DNA of 43,761 bases, from positions 1 to 43,761 of the forward strand of contig JBBRNO010000042.1 of the NCBI GenBank assembly GCA_038230275.1, written 5' to 3'. Below are positions 1 through 6,138 of the stretch, piece by piece; position 1 is the stretch's first letter, and the number at the start of each line of letters is the position of its first letter. The position numbers and the translations under genes were made by a program. The notes beneath the pieces are model-generated. The model did not search any database, had not been told where the DNA came from, and was given only the letters and a program-made list of their open reading frames with translations. This DNA comes from JANXXV01 sp038230275. GTDB lineage: Bacteria; Acidobacteriota; Terriglobia; Bryobacterales; Bryobacteraceae.

Positions 1-3
1 ACC

Positions 4-29
4 TAAAGTGGACCCCTTTGTCAAGACCA
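4..29 (+). repeat. left terminal inverted repeat of the IS3 element
   Basis: Bases 4-29 pair imperfectly with 1455-1480 on the other strand. The outer 12 bases match at 10 positions, and AGACCA at 24-29 matches TGGTCT at 1455-1460. This is the end distal to orfA. The window starts only three bases outside it, so the true left flank cannot be inspected. Confidence 0.75.
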
Positions 30-290
30 ATTTTGGCCCGCAATAAGTTAACCTCGGACGGGTCGGAATCTGTGTGTTTTGGGGCGGCCGCAGCCTCGCA
101 GCCGCCTTTGCCATTCCGGCGCTCGAAGCGGCGCTCGGGGCGCATCCCTGCGGAGCCCTGACTTCCGTTCGAGTTCCTTGATTGTACTGCCAATCATTCC
201 GGCCCGAAAGCGTTAAATCCCAGGGGTTCGGGGACAGCGTCCCCGGCTTCAGCAGTGCTCCGTTCCTCATTGACTGTTCGCTCATCGTAG

Positions 291-1100
291 TCATCCCCGT
301 GCCAGATAGACCGCAGCTGGCGTCCGGTAGGCGAGACTCTGGTGTGGCCGTTCCTGGTTGTAGAACCGGAAATACTTTTCAATCCCGGCCCTTGCTTCCG
401 TCACCGACTCATAGTCCTTCAGGTACACCTCCTCATATTTGAGTGACCGCCACAGCCGCTCAATGAAAATGTTGTCCATACAGCGTCCTCGTCCATCCAT
501 ACTGATGCCGATCTCTCTCGCCGCCAGTTCCCCGGTGAACTTTTCACTGGTGAACTGCGAACCCTGATCGCTGTTGAAAATCTCCGGCTTCCGCCCTCCG
601 CGCAGGGCGCACTTCAGCGCCTCGATGCAGAAGTCCAGTTCGAGCGTCAACGATAACCTCCAGCTCAAAATGTACCGGCTGAACCAGTCCATCACCGCAA
701 CCAGATAGACGAAGCCCTGCGCCATCCTTATATACGTGATGTCTGTGCTCCACACCTGGTTGAGGCGCGTCACTTTAACGTCCCTCAGCAAGTACGGATA
801 GATCTTGTGGCCTTCTCCCGGTAGGCTCAGCCTCGGCTTCGGATACACCGCCTCAATCCCCATCGCTTCCATCAGCCGCGCGACCCGTTTCCGATTCACC
901 TCGAAACCCTGTATTGCCAGCCACTCCACCATTCGCCGGCTCCCGTAAAACGGAGTCCGCGTGTACTGTTCGTCCAGCATCCGCATCAACCGCAGGTTCT
1001 CTTCGCCTTCACCCAGCGGCTGATAATACAGGCCCGACCGATTTGCGCCCAGCAGTTCGCACTGGCGCCGGATGCTGATCTCCGCATGATCGCGATCCAC
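291..1100 (-). CDS. IS3-family transposase OrfB (DDE integrase core)
   Basis: OrfB carries the rve/DDE catalytic domain that cuts and joins the element's DNA. The N-terminal region (ANRSGLYYQ, about residues 19-27; HTH_21-type segment with YGSRRM) precedes the catalytic core. The three acidic residues are visible: Asp in STDITYI, Asp in NSDQGSQF, and Glu in FIERLWRSLKYEE. The C-terminal YNQERPHQSL motif is intact, so the enzyme looks functional. The listed start is a GTG and is nominal, because in this family OrfB is normally made only as an OrfAB fusion through recoding at the A tract near 1135-1143. The open frame extends upstream into that tract. Confidence 0.93.
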   Translation of the reverse strand: MDRDHAEISIRRQCELLGANRSGLYYQPLGEGEENLRLMRMLDEQYTRTPFYGSRRMVEWLAIQGFEVNRKRVARLMEAMGIEAVYPKPRLSLPGEGHKIYPYLLRDVKVTRLNQVWSTDITYIRMAQGFVYLVAVMDWFSRYILSWRLSLTLELDFCIEALKCALRGGRKPEIFNSDQGSQFTSEKFTGELAAREIGISMDGRGRCMDNIFIERLWRSLKYEEVYLKDYESVTEARAGIEKYFRFYNQERPHQSLAYRTPAAVYLARG

Positions 1101-1116
1101 CAGGGGCCGCAGATCC

Positions 1117-1407
1117 TCAGTCGAGCATGCCAGCTTTTTTTTTAAGCCAGTCCAGTTCCACCTTCAGCCGGCCTATTTCCTCATAGAGCGCGTCCTTCCC
1201 GGATTCGGCAGGCTGTCCCTTCCGGCTCCGCCCGTCCACGAAAAGCTCAGGGAGCTGCTCCACCGCAGACTTCCTCCACTTCCCGATCTGGATCGGATGC
1301 ACCTTGAATTGCGAACCAAGCTGACTTAGCGTCTTTTCGCCTCGAATTGCCTCCATCGCCACTCGCGCTTTGAAGGCCGGACTGTGCTGTTTTCTCGTCG
1401 TCGTCAT
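1117..1407 (-). CDS. IS3-family transposase OrfA (DNA-binding subunit)
   Basis: This 96-residue protein provides the helix-turn-helix that recognises the element ends (transposase 8 / IS3 OrfA family). The N-terminal half contains the family pattern (HSPAFKARVAMEAIRGEKTL, residues about 8-27), followed by the second helix region (GSQFKVHPIQIGKWRKS). The C-terminal part (about 70-92) is a leucine-zipper-like helix of charged and Leu residues used for OrfA/OrfAB multimerisation. A good Shine-Dalgarno stretch (AAGGAGA on the minus strand, about 1413-1419) supports the ATG at 1407. The last codons run through a nine-A tract, the expected recoding site for making the OrfAB transposase. The length is normal. 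Confidence 0.93.
   Translation of the reverse strand: MTTTRKQHSPAFKARVAMEAIRGEKTLSQLGSQFKVHPIQIGKWRKSAVEQLPELFVDGRSRKGQPAESGKDALYEEIGRLKVELDWLKKKAGMLD
1134..1143 (-). promoter_or_regulatory. nine-A slippery tract between orfA and orfB (recoding site)
   Basis: On the minus strand the end of orfA reads AAAAAAAAAG. Canonical IS3 elements use an A6G or A7 tract for -1 ribosomal frameshifting. Here the orfB frame is displaced by +1 (equivalent to -2) from orfA, not by -1: orfA reads AAA AAA AAA GCT, whereas orfB reads AAA AAA AAG CTG. Loss of one A would fuse the two in frame, and one added A would create a -1 relation. Transcriptional slippage on the homopolymer, or an assembly error in its length, would explain this. 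Confidence 0.6.
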
Positions 1408-1454
1408 CTGCTTCTCCTTTGCGTTAACGACTCGCCGAATTCTAACTTATTGCC

Positions 1455-1480
1455 TGGTCTGAATTCCTGGGACCACTATA
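1455..1480 (-). repeat. right terminal inverted repeat of the IS3 element
   Basis: This is the partner of the repeat at 4-29 and lies about 50 bases upstream of the orfA start, where the transposase promoter normally sits. Just inside it is TAACTTATTGC (1443-1453), whose complement recurs at 40-50. Confidence 0.75.
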
Positions 1481-1483
1481 ACC

Positions 1484-2044
1484 TCAGGCGGCATCGTGTC
1501 CATATAGCCTAGCACCGAGTCCAGTATGACGAATCAATGGAAAGCCTCAGTTCGCGGGCTTCCCGTTCGATGGAACATCCAGGATGCTGGTTGTCAGTTT
1601 GGTCAGTACCGCAACCACTTATACGCACTGTTGATCCATCGATACGAAACTCGTTCGAATGTTGCCTTCCGCATCTCTTTCGAGTTCAGGCGCGATTGCG
1701 GCTCTGCCGTGTTCACTCGTGATACATTCTGGGCCGATGGATTTGTCATGCAAGTATGTTATTGCCCGCCTGGGGAGCGTATGCTTAGCAATTCTCCAGG
1801 CCTCAAGGTTTCGCGGGGCAAGTTGTGAGGGCGTCGTCTGCTCTCTGTGGCCGCTTCCGCGGGCAGTCGCGCCGCGTCTCGATCCGAATCATCGGGATCG
1901 GCCGCTATTGGAAGCTGTAGGTGCAGATTTTACTGACAACAGGAATGAGTAGTTGGCTCTCGTACAGATTGCAAGACTATGGGGCGGTGGAGATCGTCGC
2001 GCCGGCGGCACGCTAGCGCCGCCCTCTAGAGTGTAAAATTAGAC
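1484..2044. other. gene-poor stretch to the right of the IS element
   Basis: About 560 bases follow the insertion sequence. Open frames of up to 100 codons exist here, but their translations have no recognisable family, no convincing start and no coding character. Near the right end GGCGGC (2004-2009) can pair with GCCGCC (2018-2023), followed directly by the palindrome CTCTAGAG (2024-2031). There is no U tract, so a terminator is not claimed. The stretch may be remains of genes disrupted around the insertion. Confidence 0.5.
2034..2039 (+). promoter_or_regulatory. TAAAAT box 5 bases before a small ORF
   Basis: A -10-like hexamer lies immediately before the ATG at 2045, too close for a Shine-Dalgarno-bearing leader. 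It fits the TANNNT pattern seen before several other genes in the window and would give a leaderless mRNA. Confidence 0.45.
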
Positions 2045-2221
2045 ATGCCCAACCCTGAAGAGATTAACCAGCTTGACGTTCGATTCAATAACAGAGCTAA
2101 AGATCAAGCCGGCAACCTGCAGATCACGGTATTTTTTAGGAACGGCAAAACTCATCGCTTCAAGAACCAAGAGGCCTTGGCCTACGACGCAATCATCCGT
2201 AAGACCCGTCCGCAACCCTGA
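2045..2221 (+). CDS. small hypothetical protein (58 aa)
   Basis: The frame runs from ATG to TGA and encodes 58 residues starting MPNPEEINQLDVRF. The composition looks protein-like: an acidic/polar N-terminus, a beta-type stretch (LQITVFFRNGKTHRFK, residues 26-41) and a helix-like segment (EALAYDAIIRK, 43-53). I do not recognise the family. No Shine-Dalgarno sequence is visible, but a TAAAAT hexamer five bases upstream would start the transcript near the ATG. It stands alone between the insertion sequence and the histidine kinase region, on the same strand as the kinase. Confidence 0.5.
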   Translation: MPNPEEINQLDVRFNNRAKDQAGNLQITVFFRNGKTHRFKNQEALAYDAIIRKTRPQP

Positions 2222-2799
2222 CCACAAGTAGTTCGGAACTTGCCGGGATCGGCGGGACAGCGGTAAGAGTTGTGCGGGTTGCACAGCAATAGCAAGCGCC
2301 TCATCAGTTTCCCTTCGGCCTTTCCAAGCGATTCCACGTCAAGTAGATATGGTACTTTTCTGTCGGTTCGCACAGTGACCGCTGACGCCGCTGCTACTGA
2401 CTGGCCGATGGAACGCTCTCATTTGGGCCTGCAATCCGTGCGGAGCGTGGTGGATTGCCGCCCTGCTGTCAGTGGCCGTGATCGAGCATTTGTCGCACCG
2501 GAAGGACTGCTGTTTTTTACAGCGATCTGCCTAACTCTTCCCGCACTCATGGTTCCCAACTACCATGGCGCTCTGGTCAATCCCCTTCGGTGTCCGCTCA
2601 GCCGGGCGTATATCCTTCAAAACATCTGGCGTTGCTGCCGCCGTAAACCACCCTCCGAAGGGCAGTCGTCTAACATTCACATAGCGAAACAAAAGCCACA
2701 CCACCCACCCCTTTGCGCCCAAGCTTCCGTCGTGCCTAAAATCGTAAGATACTTGTTCCCGGCAAGCGGGTCGATCCTCCTGGTCGACGCACATAGAAA
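2222..2799. other. non-coding or decayed stretch before the histidine kinase
   Basis: About 580 bases without a supportable gene. A 199-codon open frame crosses it (2270-2869), but its translation is rich in Ser, Pro, Arg and Cys, shows no domain and overlaps the kinase start in another frame, so it is not accepted. No tRNA-like fold, repeat array or clear terminator was found. Confidence 0.5.
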
Positions 2800-4035
2800 G
2801 TGTCAGTCACTGGCAAGAACGTCCATTACGAAGGTATCCGCGACGGCAATACCGGCCGCATACCGCTGACCCGTTACGGTGCAGCGCTGATAGCCGTCGC
2901 CCTGGCCAGCCTCGTTCGGTTCGCCGCCAGCCCGCTGTTCGGTTGGGAATTTCCATTCTTGCTCTTCGCATTCGCCGTCTTCTTTTCGGCGGATTTCGGC
3001 GGCAAAGGCCCCGGATTTACCGCCACCGCGCTAAGCATAATCGTCGTCGGCGCGGCTTTTATTCAACCGCGTTCCAATTTCATTCCCGGCCACATCGCGG
3101 ATGCCGCTCGAATGGCACTGTTCGCCGTCTTGGGCGTGGTCATTTCACTTGCCGTTGATCGCCTGAAACGCGCGAATCGCGACCTTCTCTGCTCCGCCCA
3201 AGAATTGGAACAGTCGAACGCGAGTCTGCAGTCGAGTGAGCGCGAATTGCTGCAGGCCAATGAACTGTTGCGGCGTAGCCAGCAAAGTCTCACCTACGCG
3301 AACGCACGCTTGGAAATCTCCAACGGCGACCTCCAGAAGTTTGCCTATTCGGTGTCTCACGATCTGCAAGCCCCCATCCGCACCATCGGCGCCTTCAGCC
3401 AGCTTCTAATTCAAAAGTATGAAGCCAAACTGGACGCTGATGGCTGCGAGTTGCTCGCTCACATCGCCGCCGCCGTAGTCCGCATGAACGCGCTGGTGCG
3501 CGATCTTCTGGAATACTCCAAAGTCACCCACGTAGAGGCAGATTCCATAACGGCGACCGATTGTAATGAGGTCTTGCGCGGAGTCTTGCAGGACTGCGCC
3601 GCCAGTGTCCACGAAACCGGTGCCCAGGTCACCGCGGATACGCTCCCCATCGTTCAGGCCGATCCGAAACGATTGGCCCAGGTCTTCTTGAACTTGATTG
3701 AGAACGGGCTGAAGTATCGTTCGGCGCAGCCGCCCAAATTACACATCTCGGCCAAGTCCGAAGACGAACACTGGCAGTTTTCCGTCACCGACAACGGAAT
3801 CGGTTTTGACATGGCCCACGCCGAGCGCATCTTCACCGCCTTTGAACGGCTCCACAGCACAGGCTCCAGCTACCAGGGCAGCGGTATCGGCCTCTCCATT
3901 GTGAAGCGAATTGTGGAACGCCAGGGTGGAACCGTTTGGGCCGTATCCCGGCAAGGCATCGGATCCACATTCTATTTCACCGTCCCATCCAAGCCGGAAC
4001 CTCACCCGAAACAACTTTCCGCATCCAGCGTCTAA
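2800..4035 (+). CDS. membrane sensor histidine kinase (DUF4118-type sensor, phytochrome-like kinase core)
   Basis: This is an autophosphorylating sensor kinase of the cytoplasmic membrane. Residues about 26-122 hold four hydrophobic segments of the KdpD-like DUF4118 kind, without a recognisable periplasmic sensor. A charged coiled-coil linker (about 123-178) follows. The HisKA domain has its phosphoacceptor in YSVSHDLQAPIRT (His187). The ATPase domain shows the N box (NLIENGLKY, about 298-306), DNGIGF (331-336) and GSGIGLSI (360-367). The HDLQAPIRT form of the H box is typical of bacteriophytochrome-type kinases, although no photosensory domain is present. The start is a GTG without a good ribosome site, so the N-terminus is uncertain. 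The receiver protein 125 bases downstream is the obvious partner. Confidence 0.88.
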   Translation: MSVTGKNVHYEGIRDGNTGRIPLTRYGAALIAVALASLVRFAASPLFGWEFPFLLFAFAVFFSADFGGKGPGFTATALSIIVVGAAFIQPRSNFIPGHIADAARMALFAVLGVVISLAVDRLKRANRDLLCSAQELEQSNASLQSSERELLQANELLRRSQQSLTYANARLEISNGDLQKFAYSVSHDLQAPIRTIGAFSQLLIQKYEAKLDADGCELLAHIAAAVVRMNALVRDLLEYSKVTHVEADSITATDCNEVLRGVLQDCAASVHETGAQVTADTLPIVQADPKRLAQVFLNLIENGLKYRSAQPPKLHISAKSEDEHWQFSVTDNGIGFDMAHAERIFTAFERLHSTGSSYQGSGIGLSIVKRIVERQGGTVWAVSRQGIGSTFYFTVPSKPEPHPKQLSASSV

Positions 4036-4095
4036 CTTACAGAACTATTCGCCGCAACGTCGCAATGATTGTTTTTGCGGATAGAAACTTTGTTG

Positions 4096-4101
4096 TATGA
4101 T
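4096..4101 (+). promoter_or_regulatory. possible -10 element (TATGAT) of the receiver gene
   Basis: TATGAT lies about 60 bases before the ATG at 4161, in an AT-richer gap between the kinase and receiver genes, with no convincing -35 element. The ATG has a good Shine-Dalgarno sequence (GCGGAGG). The receiver may therefore have its own leadered transcript as well as read-through from the kinase gene. Confidence 0.3.
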
Positions 4102-4160
4102 ATTGGGTTACTAAACCAGCGGAAATCAACCGCAACTGGTAAATCTGCGGAGGCAGTTTT

Positions 4161-4679
4161 ATGTTTCGGGTCTTGGTCGTGGACGACAATCCAACAATCG
4201 TTGCTCTATTGCGGGAATCGATGAAAGACCTGAAAGAGCGCCACTCCATCTATGACGTGGCCGACGGTGCCACTGCCCTCGACTTTCTATCGCGCAGGTC
4301 TCAATATGCCGGCGCCCCTCGCCCGGATCTAATCTTGCTCAGCCTGAACTTTCCCCACGTCGATTGTCTTGATCTTCTGCGCCGCATCAAAGCGGACTCC
4401 GCACTGCGCAACATACCCGTCATCGTCCTGTCGTCGTCTGTAAATCCCGTTGACGCGCGCAAAGCATACGATTCACAAGCAAACTGTTACCTTCAAAAGC
4501 CGTCCGATCTCACCCGCACCTGTCTCCTGGTTGGGGCTATCAAAGCGCTATGGATGGATTTCGCCATCATTCCACACGGTGCGGCACAAAGCCGGCCGAA
4601 ATTGAACCCACACCATGACGGAGCTGCCCCCGGCCCGTCGAGCCCACTTCCGTCACATCCGGCGATTGGCATCGTCTAA
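4161..4679 (+). CDS. Rcp1-like stand-alone receiver protein lacking the phosphoacceptor Asp
   Basis: This 172-residue protein is a single CheY-like receiver domain (about 1-128) with a Pro-rich tail and no output domain, like the response regulators that partner phytochrome-type kinases. The acidic pocket (VVDDN, Asp8/Asp9), the switch Ser (IVLSSS, about 91) and the conserved Lys (LQKP, Lys113) are present. The position that should carry the phosphorylated Asp reads LILLSLNFP, with Ser61 (AGC at 4341-4343), so ordinary phosphotransfer is not expected. It may act as a pseudo-receiver or use another chemistry. Its position behind an apparently intact kinase makes this notable. The start has a strong ribosome site. 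Confidence 0.88.
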   Translation: MFRVLVVDDNPTIVALLRESMKDLKERHSIYDVADGATALDFLSRRSQYAGAPRPDLILLSLNFPHVDCLDLLRRIKADSALRNIPVIVLSSSVNPVDARKAYDSQANCYLQKPSDLTRTCLLVGAIKALWMDFAIIPHGAAQSRPKLNPHHDGAAPGPSSPLPSHPAIGIV

Positions 4680-4830
4680 ACCGTTCACGCCTCAGGCAGA
4701 AATATTTTCCCTCGCTTTTTCATTACCTTGCCGGGAATTTTCGATTTCCGTCGCACAGCCATCGCAGCCTTTTCTATAAACTCTAGCCAGATTCAGCACG
4801 GGCCTCGGCCCAGCTAGAGGAAGGTGCACA

Positions 4831-5508
4831 TTGATCTCGGAAGCACGATTGGCTGCCAACCGCCGGAACGCCCAGGCGTCCACCGGACCGCGAACGTCGC
4901 AGGGTAAGCGAAAGGTGTCGCAGAACGCCCGAAAACATGGCTATCGCGCCGCGCGTCAGCTAATCACCGCCGCACAACAACGGGAAATTGAAGAAATCAC
5001 TGCCGTTTTTTCACGATCAAACCCACCCCAGGATCCAGTCCAGCAAGCTCTGCTGCGGCAGATGGGCGCCGCCTGGTGGAATATTCTCGAATTCGACAAA
5101 CTAACCCATCCTCTTTACGTTTCCACTGATTATGAATACGCCATCGCCCGCCTTTTCACGCTGGGACGCTACAGCGCCCACTATGAAAACCTCTTTTACA
5201 AAGCTTTGAAATCACTAACTTCCTCTGAAAAAGCACCCAATAAAGACCAACCGGAAATCGCACAAACAAACCCAATCCCGCGAGTTCACCGGATCATGCC
5301 CAAGCCAGTAGAACGCCCTGCCTTGCCAAACCATGTCTTATCCCATTTATCCCATTCATCGTGGCCATATGTTTTCCTCGGAGCAACCCAATTGCAAGCG
5401 CCGCCTCCACGGCTCACCCGGCCTCCTCCAGTCCATCGCAAATGTCCCGGCCACCTGTTCTTGCACACAGCGCGCCGCGCCGCCACAACCCGCCGCCGCA
5501 GTTTCTAA
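4831..5508 (+). CDS. uncharacterised 'STGPRT' family protein
   Basis: The protein opens with the signature of a large uncharacterised family common in Acidobacteriota and some Planctomycetota: LAANRRNAQASTGPRT (about 7-22) followed by QGKRKVSQNARKHGYR. These proteins usually occur in many copies per genome, and their function is unknown. The middle (45-130) is predicted helical with many aromatic residues. The C-terminal 90 residues are Pro/His/Arg-rich and probably disordered. The TTG start at 4831 is supported by AGAGGAAGG just upstream, and a TATAAA (4775-4780) could be the -10 box. It probably stands alone, with rpiB following after 18 bases. Confidence 0.75.
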   Translation: MISEARLAANRRNAQASTGPRTSQGKRKVSQNARKHGYRAARQLITAAQQREIEEITAVFSRSNPPQDPVQQALLRQMGAAWWNILEFDKLTHPLYVSTDYEYAIARLFTLGRYSAHYENLFYKALKSLTSSEKAPNKDQPEIAQTNPIPRVHRIMPKPVERPALPNHVLSHLSHSSWPYVFLGATQLQAPPPRLTRPPPVHRKCPGHLFLHTARRAATTRRRSF

Positions 5509-5509
5509 C

Positions 5510-5515
5510 TACAAT
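5510..5515 (+). promoter_or_regulatory. TACAAT box before the rpiB-deoC operon
   Basis: TACAAT ends 11 bases before the ATG at 5527, with AGGAAG in between. A transcript starting about 7 bases after the hexamer would have a leader of only a few bases and would lose most of the Shine-Dalgarno stretch. No clear -35 element is visible. Confidence 0.35.
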
Positions 5516-5526
5516 AGGAAGACCCA

Positions 5527-6138
5527 ATGCCAGCCGTAATCACAGAAAGCGATGTTCCTCTCTCCGGCGAGTTGAAGATCGCAATCGGCACCATCGTCAC
5601 ACCCTCTGCCCGCGACCTCGCCCGCACCCGCGGCGTCGTCCTCACCGAGGTTCCCAAGGATCAAGTGATCACCACCGCCCCAGCGAACCAAACCCTAGCC
5701 ATCGGCGCGGACCACGGCGGGTTCGCCTGGAAGGAAGCCCTCAAGCCGATCTTTACCGAGCACGACCTGCAACTAATCGATGTAGGCGTGTATGAAGAAA
5801 AGTCAGCCGACTATCCCGACATCGCCGAAAAAGTGGCGCTGACCATCACCTCCGGCAAGGCCACCCGAGGTGTCCTCATCGACGGTGCCGGCATCGGATC
5901 TTCTATCGCCGCCAACAAGATTCCAGGCATCCGCGCAGCCCTGTGTTATGATAAAGCTTCAGCACGAAATAGCCGGGAACACAATGATTCTAATGTGCTT
6001 ACGCTGGGTAGTAAGCTCTTGACCCAGTCCCAGGCCGAAGAGGTCTTGCGTGTTTGGCTGGCCACGCCATTCGCTGCTGGCCGCCACTTGGCCCGCGTGC
6101 GGAAAATCACCGAAATAGAGCGGCGGTATTCAAAGTGA
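5527..6138 (+). CDS. rpiB: RpiB/LacAB-family sugar-phosphate isomerase with BMC-type N-terminal module
   Basis: Residues about 55-203 form a ribose-5-phosphate isomerase B domain (ribose 5-phosphate to ribulose 5-phosphate): IGADHGGF (59-66), a Gly-rich loop followed by SIAANKIPGIRAAL, and SREHNDSNVLTLGS. The usual catalytic Cys of the CGTGIG loop is replaced: the loop reads IDGAGIGSS with Asp119, so activity or substrate may differ. The first ~50 residues are an extra module containing GTIVTPSARDLARTRGV, which resembles a segment found in bacterial-microcompartment-associated proteins such as EutT-type enzymes (recalled similarity, not searched). The gene overlaps deoC by four bases. The pair matches the enzyme content of sugar-phosphate-utilising (SPU) microcompartment loci, although no shell gene is present here. 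Confidence 0.85.
   Translation: MPAVITESDVPLSGELKIAIGTIVTPSARDLARTRGVVLTEVPKDQVITTAPANQTLAIGADHGGFAWKEALKPIFTEHDLQLIDVGVYEEKSADYPDIAEKVALTITSGKATRGVLIDGAGIGSSIAANKIPGIRAALCYDKASARNSREHNDSNVLTLGSKLLTQSQAEEVLRVWLATPFAAGRHLARVRKITEIERRYSK

Larger units (their letters stand above)
4..1480 (-). mobile_element. IS3-family insertion sequence, apparently complete
   Basis: The element holds two minus-strand genes, orfA (1117-1407) and orfB (291-1100), in the usual IS3 order. Its ends are imperfect inverted repeats: the left end begins TAAAGTGGACCC (4-15) and the right end, read inward, begins TATAGTGGTCCC (1480-1469). Further in, both ends share AGACCA and then GCAATAAGTTA (40-50, and the complement of 1443-1453), with nine extra bases in the left copy. 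The bases ACC at 1-3 and 1481-1483 could be a 3-base target duplication, usual for the family, but three bases prove little. About 240 bases between the left end and orfB are non-coding and contain a 7-bp hairpin (229-245). An alternative boundary at 9..1475 would give the more usual TG...CA termini. Confidence 0.85.

Noticed and set aside
1526..1952. open frames of 60-100 codons right of the insertion sequence
   Set aside because: Three mutually overlapping frames, none with coding character or a known motif.
2004..2031. GGCGGC/GCCGCC stem and CTCTAGAG palindrome as a terminator
   Set aside because: No transcript is known to end here and no U tract follows; such short GC stems are common in this DNA.
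2270..2869. 199-codon open frame before the histidine kinase
   Set aside because: Its translation is Ser/Pro/Arg/Cys-rich with no domain, it overlaps the kinase start in another frame, and no ribosome site is visible.
6054..6134. N-terminal extension of deoC from an upstream start
   Set aside because: This part overlaps rpiB in another frame and is His/Arg/Pro-rich; the GTG at 6135 overlaps the rpiB stop and begins exactly at the amphipathic helix.
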